Below, one piece after another: positions 61,321 to 64,000 of a stretch of 64,000 nt of DNA. Source of the DNA: Hydrangea macrophylla (Eukaryota; Streptophyta; Magnoliopsida; Cornales; Hydrangeaceae); assembly GCA_033977485.1 (NCBI GenBank), contig CM066997.1:77532634-77596633 (forward strand), written 5' to 3'. A program made the position numbers and the translations under genes. The notes beneath the pieces were generated by a model, which had not been told where the DNA came from, did no database searches, and was given only the letters and a program-made list of their open reading frames with translations. Position 1 is the first letter of the stretch. Every line of letters starts with the position of its first letter.

Positions 61321-63440
61321 GAAAATTTTATTTTGAATTTTAATATTTCAACATCTATATCCTTCCTTGATAAAACCAAACTCAAATAAAATTTTAAATT
61401 ACCAAGGGTAACATAATCGTACGTCTACCCAAATCATGAAAATAATCCGAAACATACATCAACAGAATCAATAGAATATATCAAAGACTCATAAGTGTGT
61501 GAATAGTAATCAAGTGGTTACACGGTGACTATGAACTTGGAATATAACTCAGATAACTACCTAGCGATGCCTCGACTACAAATCTCACGTTGTTAATTAC
61601 ACTCTAAAATGAAATTACTCTAAAACAGGTGTAATCACTCGATTATATGCGAAGGAGATAATTATTTAGAAATCAAATAAATCTCGCATATGACACAAAA
61701 TAACGTATGACACGACAGAAAAATAGTCTCAGAATAGATATCGATTGTGAAGTAAATATTATTACTATCATGCTTTTATTCCCTTTTTTCTATCAGTTCC
61801 ATATTCAAATTATGTTTTCCTAGAATCAAATAGGACTTTATAAGGATTGTAATGTTGGTCAAGGGTTATAGCTAAGACAAGAAAAGTAAAAGGGATTCAA
61901 AAGGTCCTTAAGTAGATAGGAATAGCCTTTAATGTTAACACAAGGGCTTTACTACAATGGCTATATATTTCTCTCTCTTTTTTCTCTACTACTTCATATT
62001 CTTTTCTTTTTTTCAAGAGATTCATCTCTTTTTTTTTTCTTTTCAATCCTTTTTCCAATATCTATTTTTCTTTTCTGTATCTTTTTCTTTACTACTCAAT
62101 ACATCACTTTTTTTTATTAGTCATTTATTAGCTTGATTTATTTATGAAGAACTATTCTTCAACTACTCTTGGACATGGGTTAGGTAAAAAATTTATAGTG
62201 ACAAACTCCATAACGGAGAGGGTAGGACAATAGGTGAACAAAGAAATGGCTTATTTACGGGTCAAAGGGTTAACAAAGGATATAAAAAAATATTTAATTG
62301 GGTAGGAGTTGATGTATTGAGTAGTGTGTGTGTGTGTTGGAGCTGACTATACACAGGTATGCGTGTATGAGCAAATTTGTAAACATGTATATATAGATTT
62401 GGGGATCCAGAAATCCCTAAATTCATAAAACCTAATTGATCAGTGTGTGTGTATGTGGATGTCCAGAGTGTTGGAGTGTTTGAATTAATCCATAGATCTT
62501 AATCAATTTCATCCACTCAAACCCTAAAAAATTGATCTACCACATATATTCTAAAATCAGTGTGTGTAGGGGTTAGGGTTCATGAGTGAGAGACTGTGTG
62601 TATATGAATCTCTGTGTGTGTGTATATCATCATGTATGTTAATCCCCAAATTACAAACCCTAAGTACAAAAGTTGGTCTCAAATTGAAGTATATATAAAT
62701 TTATTTGTCCATATATGTATATATATAAGTACCTATATATGTCTATATATGTATATATATATACCTTAGTTGAGAAGGAGCAGAGAAGGGGAGATTAGCT
62801 GCGATTAGTGGCGGTTGCGGAGTTTGTTGATGTAGGTGGCGGCGCCGGCGGTGTCTTGTGGTGGTGAGAGGGTCTCAGCTGCGGCGTTGTTGTGGCGGTG
62901 GTGGTGGTTGATGGTGGTGGTTAGGGGAGGAAAAGGGAGAGGGTGAGATCGAGAGAGAGAGAGAGAGAGCAAAAGAAGACGAAAAGTGGAGAGAGAAAAA
63001 ATTCTGAGAAATTAGGTCGTAAAGCCCTATTTATAAGTAGATGGTTACCTCGCGCGAGCCCCCCACCCCCCGAGTAAAAGCTGAGGCTTGTTTTGTGTGT
63101 GTGAAAAAAAATTTCTAAGTCAGAATCTCGCTCGAGCGGGCCGCTCGAGCGAGGGCCTCGCGGGAGCGATCCAAGGTGCGAGATGATACTGAGGGTTCTT
63201 TTATAAACATTTTGAAAATTTTCTCTAAGGGGCAAACTCGTGCGAGCAACACGTTGCACGAGCGGGCCGTGCCCGCGAGGTACTGTTTTTCTCATTTTCT
63301 CTTCCGTTTTCTTGTATAGGGGTTTCAATAATTAGTATTTCTCTTTTTGTGTATTCAAAACACAGACATTAGCAAAAAAACTCCTAAAAAGTGAACAAAA
63401 CTAAAGAAAACTCTAACAAAAGCTTGGGTGCGTGACAAGA
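61321..63440 (-). other. Non-coding 3' region or LTR of the right-edge gypsy element
   Basis: No gene is supported. On the minus strand a TATA box TATAAATA (63035-63028) is followed by a CT-rich leader ending near 62940 and a GC-rich stretch of CACCACC repeats (62935-62815). That order suggests an LTR promoter. The part from 61321 to 62780 is AT-rich with T-rich runs (61970-62110) and (TA)n tracts. LTR ends were not found. Confidence 0.4.
63049..63290. repeat. Palindrome cluster E, core CTCGAG
   Basis: CTCGCTCGAGCG and CGCTCGAGCGAG flank a GGC centre at about 63128-63154, giving an almost perfect 27-nt palindrome that itself contains two CTCGAG palindromes. Related words are CTCGCGCGAG (63050), GCCTCGCGGGAGC, CTCGTGCGAGC (63237) and GCACGAGCGGGCC (63267). 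The TATA box at 63035-63028 lies just downstream on the minus strand. Confidence 0.8.
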
Positions 63441-63481
63441 AGCGTTAAGTTTTATGTTGTTAGCTCGACCAATGCAAGTGC

Positions 63482-64000
63482 TCAGTCAAGATAGATAGGA
63501 ACTACCAGATCTATGGATTCAATTTCCTTCTCATCTGTCTCTTCAGACCGGTACGGCTTAAGCCGTTGCCTGTTTACCTTAAAAGGTGTTCCGTCGTTTG
63601 TATCTTGGATTTCTATTGCTTTGTGCGAAAACACCTGCGTTATAATGAATGGGTCGTCCCATTGGGAATGTAGCTTACCCGGGAATAATCTTAATTTCGA
63701 ATAAAATAACCATTCACGTTGTCCAACTTTGAAATTTTTTCTTATGATCATTTTATCATGAAAAGCTTTTGATCTTTCTTTATATATTTTTTTGCGTTCT
63801 CATAGGCCTCTTTCCTCAATTCCTCAAGTTCTTGTATTTGGAGTTTACGGTGGCATCCTGCCGCTTTTATATCTTGGTTGAGCGATTTTATAGCCTAGTA
63901 AGATCTACAAGTTCCACCGGTAGGTGGCACGCTTTTCCAAAGACTAGTCGGTAAGGGGACATTCCTATAGGAGTTTTATAAACTGTTCGATATGCCCAAA
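63482..64000 (-). pseudogene. Ty3/gypsy integrase C-terminal part, off the right edge
   Basis: On the minus strand from the window edge: [20 protein letters not shown] and [11 protein letters not shown], the end of a gypsy integrase core, then a stop and frame changes, then IQELEELRKEAYENA. The last frame, 63751-63482, has KVGQREWLFYSKLRLFPGKL, WDDPFIITQVF and FKVNRQRLKPY, the C-terminal integrase domain. The wording is typical of Athila/Tat elements. After the stop, a phrase near 63460-63430 (GTCGAGCTAACAACATAAAA) also recalls these lineages. Frameshifts make this copy inactive. Confidence 0.88.

Noticed and set aside
62921..63328. 135-codon minus-strand open frame
   Set aside because: It spans palindrome cluster E, the TATA box and a CT-rich leader; no domain, and the ends coincide with low-complexity sequence.
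63421..63437. LTR start TGTCACGCACCC on the minus strand
   Set aside because: No polypurine tract precedes it, and the surrounding phrase matches internal sequence usual after pol in Athila/Tat elements.

Overview
The window is nuclear DNA from a dicot-type flowering plant; the species cannot be fixed from sequence alone. It is AT-rich and intron-containing, full of microsatellites, MITEs and LTR retrotransposon debris. Only two ordinary host genes are visible, both in the first 18 kb: an R2R3-MYB transcription factor of the MYB17 type (+ strand, three exons, 5872-9188, 293 aa) and a group-1 remorin (- strand, five exons, 17906-12230, 195 aa). They converge with about 3 kb between their 3' ends, and that gap holds two hAT MITEs, a perfect 88-bp tandem duplication and a 437-bp Mutator-like foldback element. 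I reconstructed both exon structures by hand; every junction is GT/AG and both frames close exactly.

Layout. 1-369: terminus of a CACTA transposon cut by the window edge. 370-1133: minus-strand Sirevirus-like LTR with a palindrome cluster. 1674-2302: broken Ty3/gypsy gag. 3392-4620: LTR-like promoter regions with another palindrome cluster. 5.9-17.9 kb: the two genes. 18-24.1 kb: nested inverted-repeat elements, a 31-nt poly-C tract, a decayed hAT transposase and a three-copy tandem repeat. 25089-29680: a nearly intact Ty1/copia element with seemingly identical 248-bp LTRs, a GATTT target duplication and one in-frame stop. 31029-34671: a small non-autonomous copia-type element whose 5' LTR was split by a 2.1-kb solo LTR; its own 3' LTR preserves the empty site. 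36.2-44.7 kb: overlapping LTR relics with minisatellites. 44.7-61.3 kb: two related Tat/Ogre-like Ty3 elements lying tail to tail as a roughly 16-kb imperfect inverted repeat, with a LINE fragment at the centre. 61.3-64 kb: 3' part of a minus-strand Athila/Tat-type gypsy element running off the edge.

The most interesting material is non-coding. First, at least seven LTRs or LTR-like promoters carry a cluster of one short palindromic or hairpin word repeated with small changes. The word differs by locus (GTCGAC, ATCGAT, CTCGAG, GCACTC/GAGTGC), and in several loci it lies just upstream of a TATA box. Second, the two Tat-like elements carry successive minisatellites upstream of their polypurine tracts, and two of these have a small hairpin as their conserved core: GAGTC-N5-GACTC and GCGC-GAA-GCGC. 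Palindromes in Sirevirus LTRs and tandem repeats in Tat 3' UTRs are known separately; the recurrence of iterated hairpin words across several families in one window is what I would follow up.
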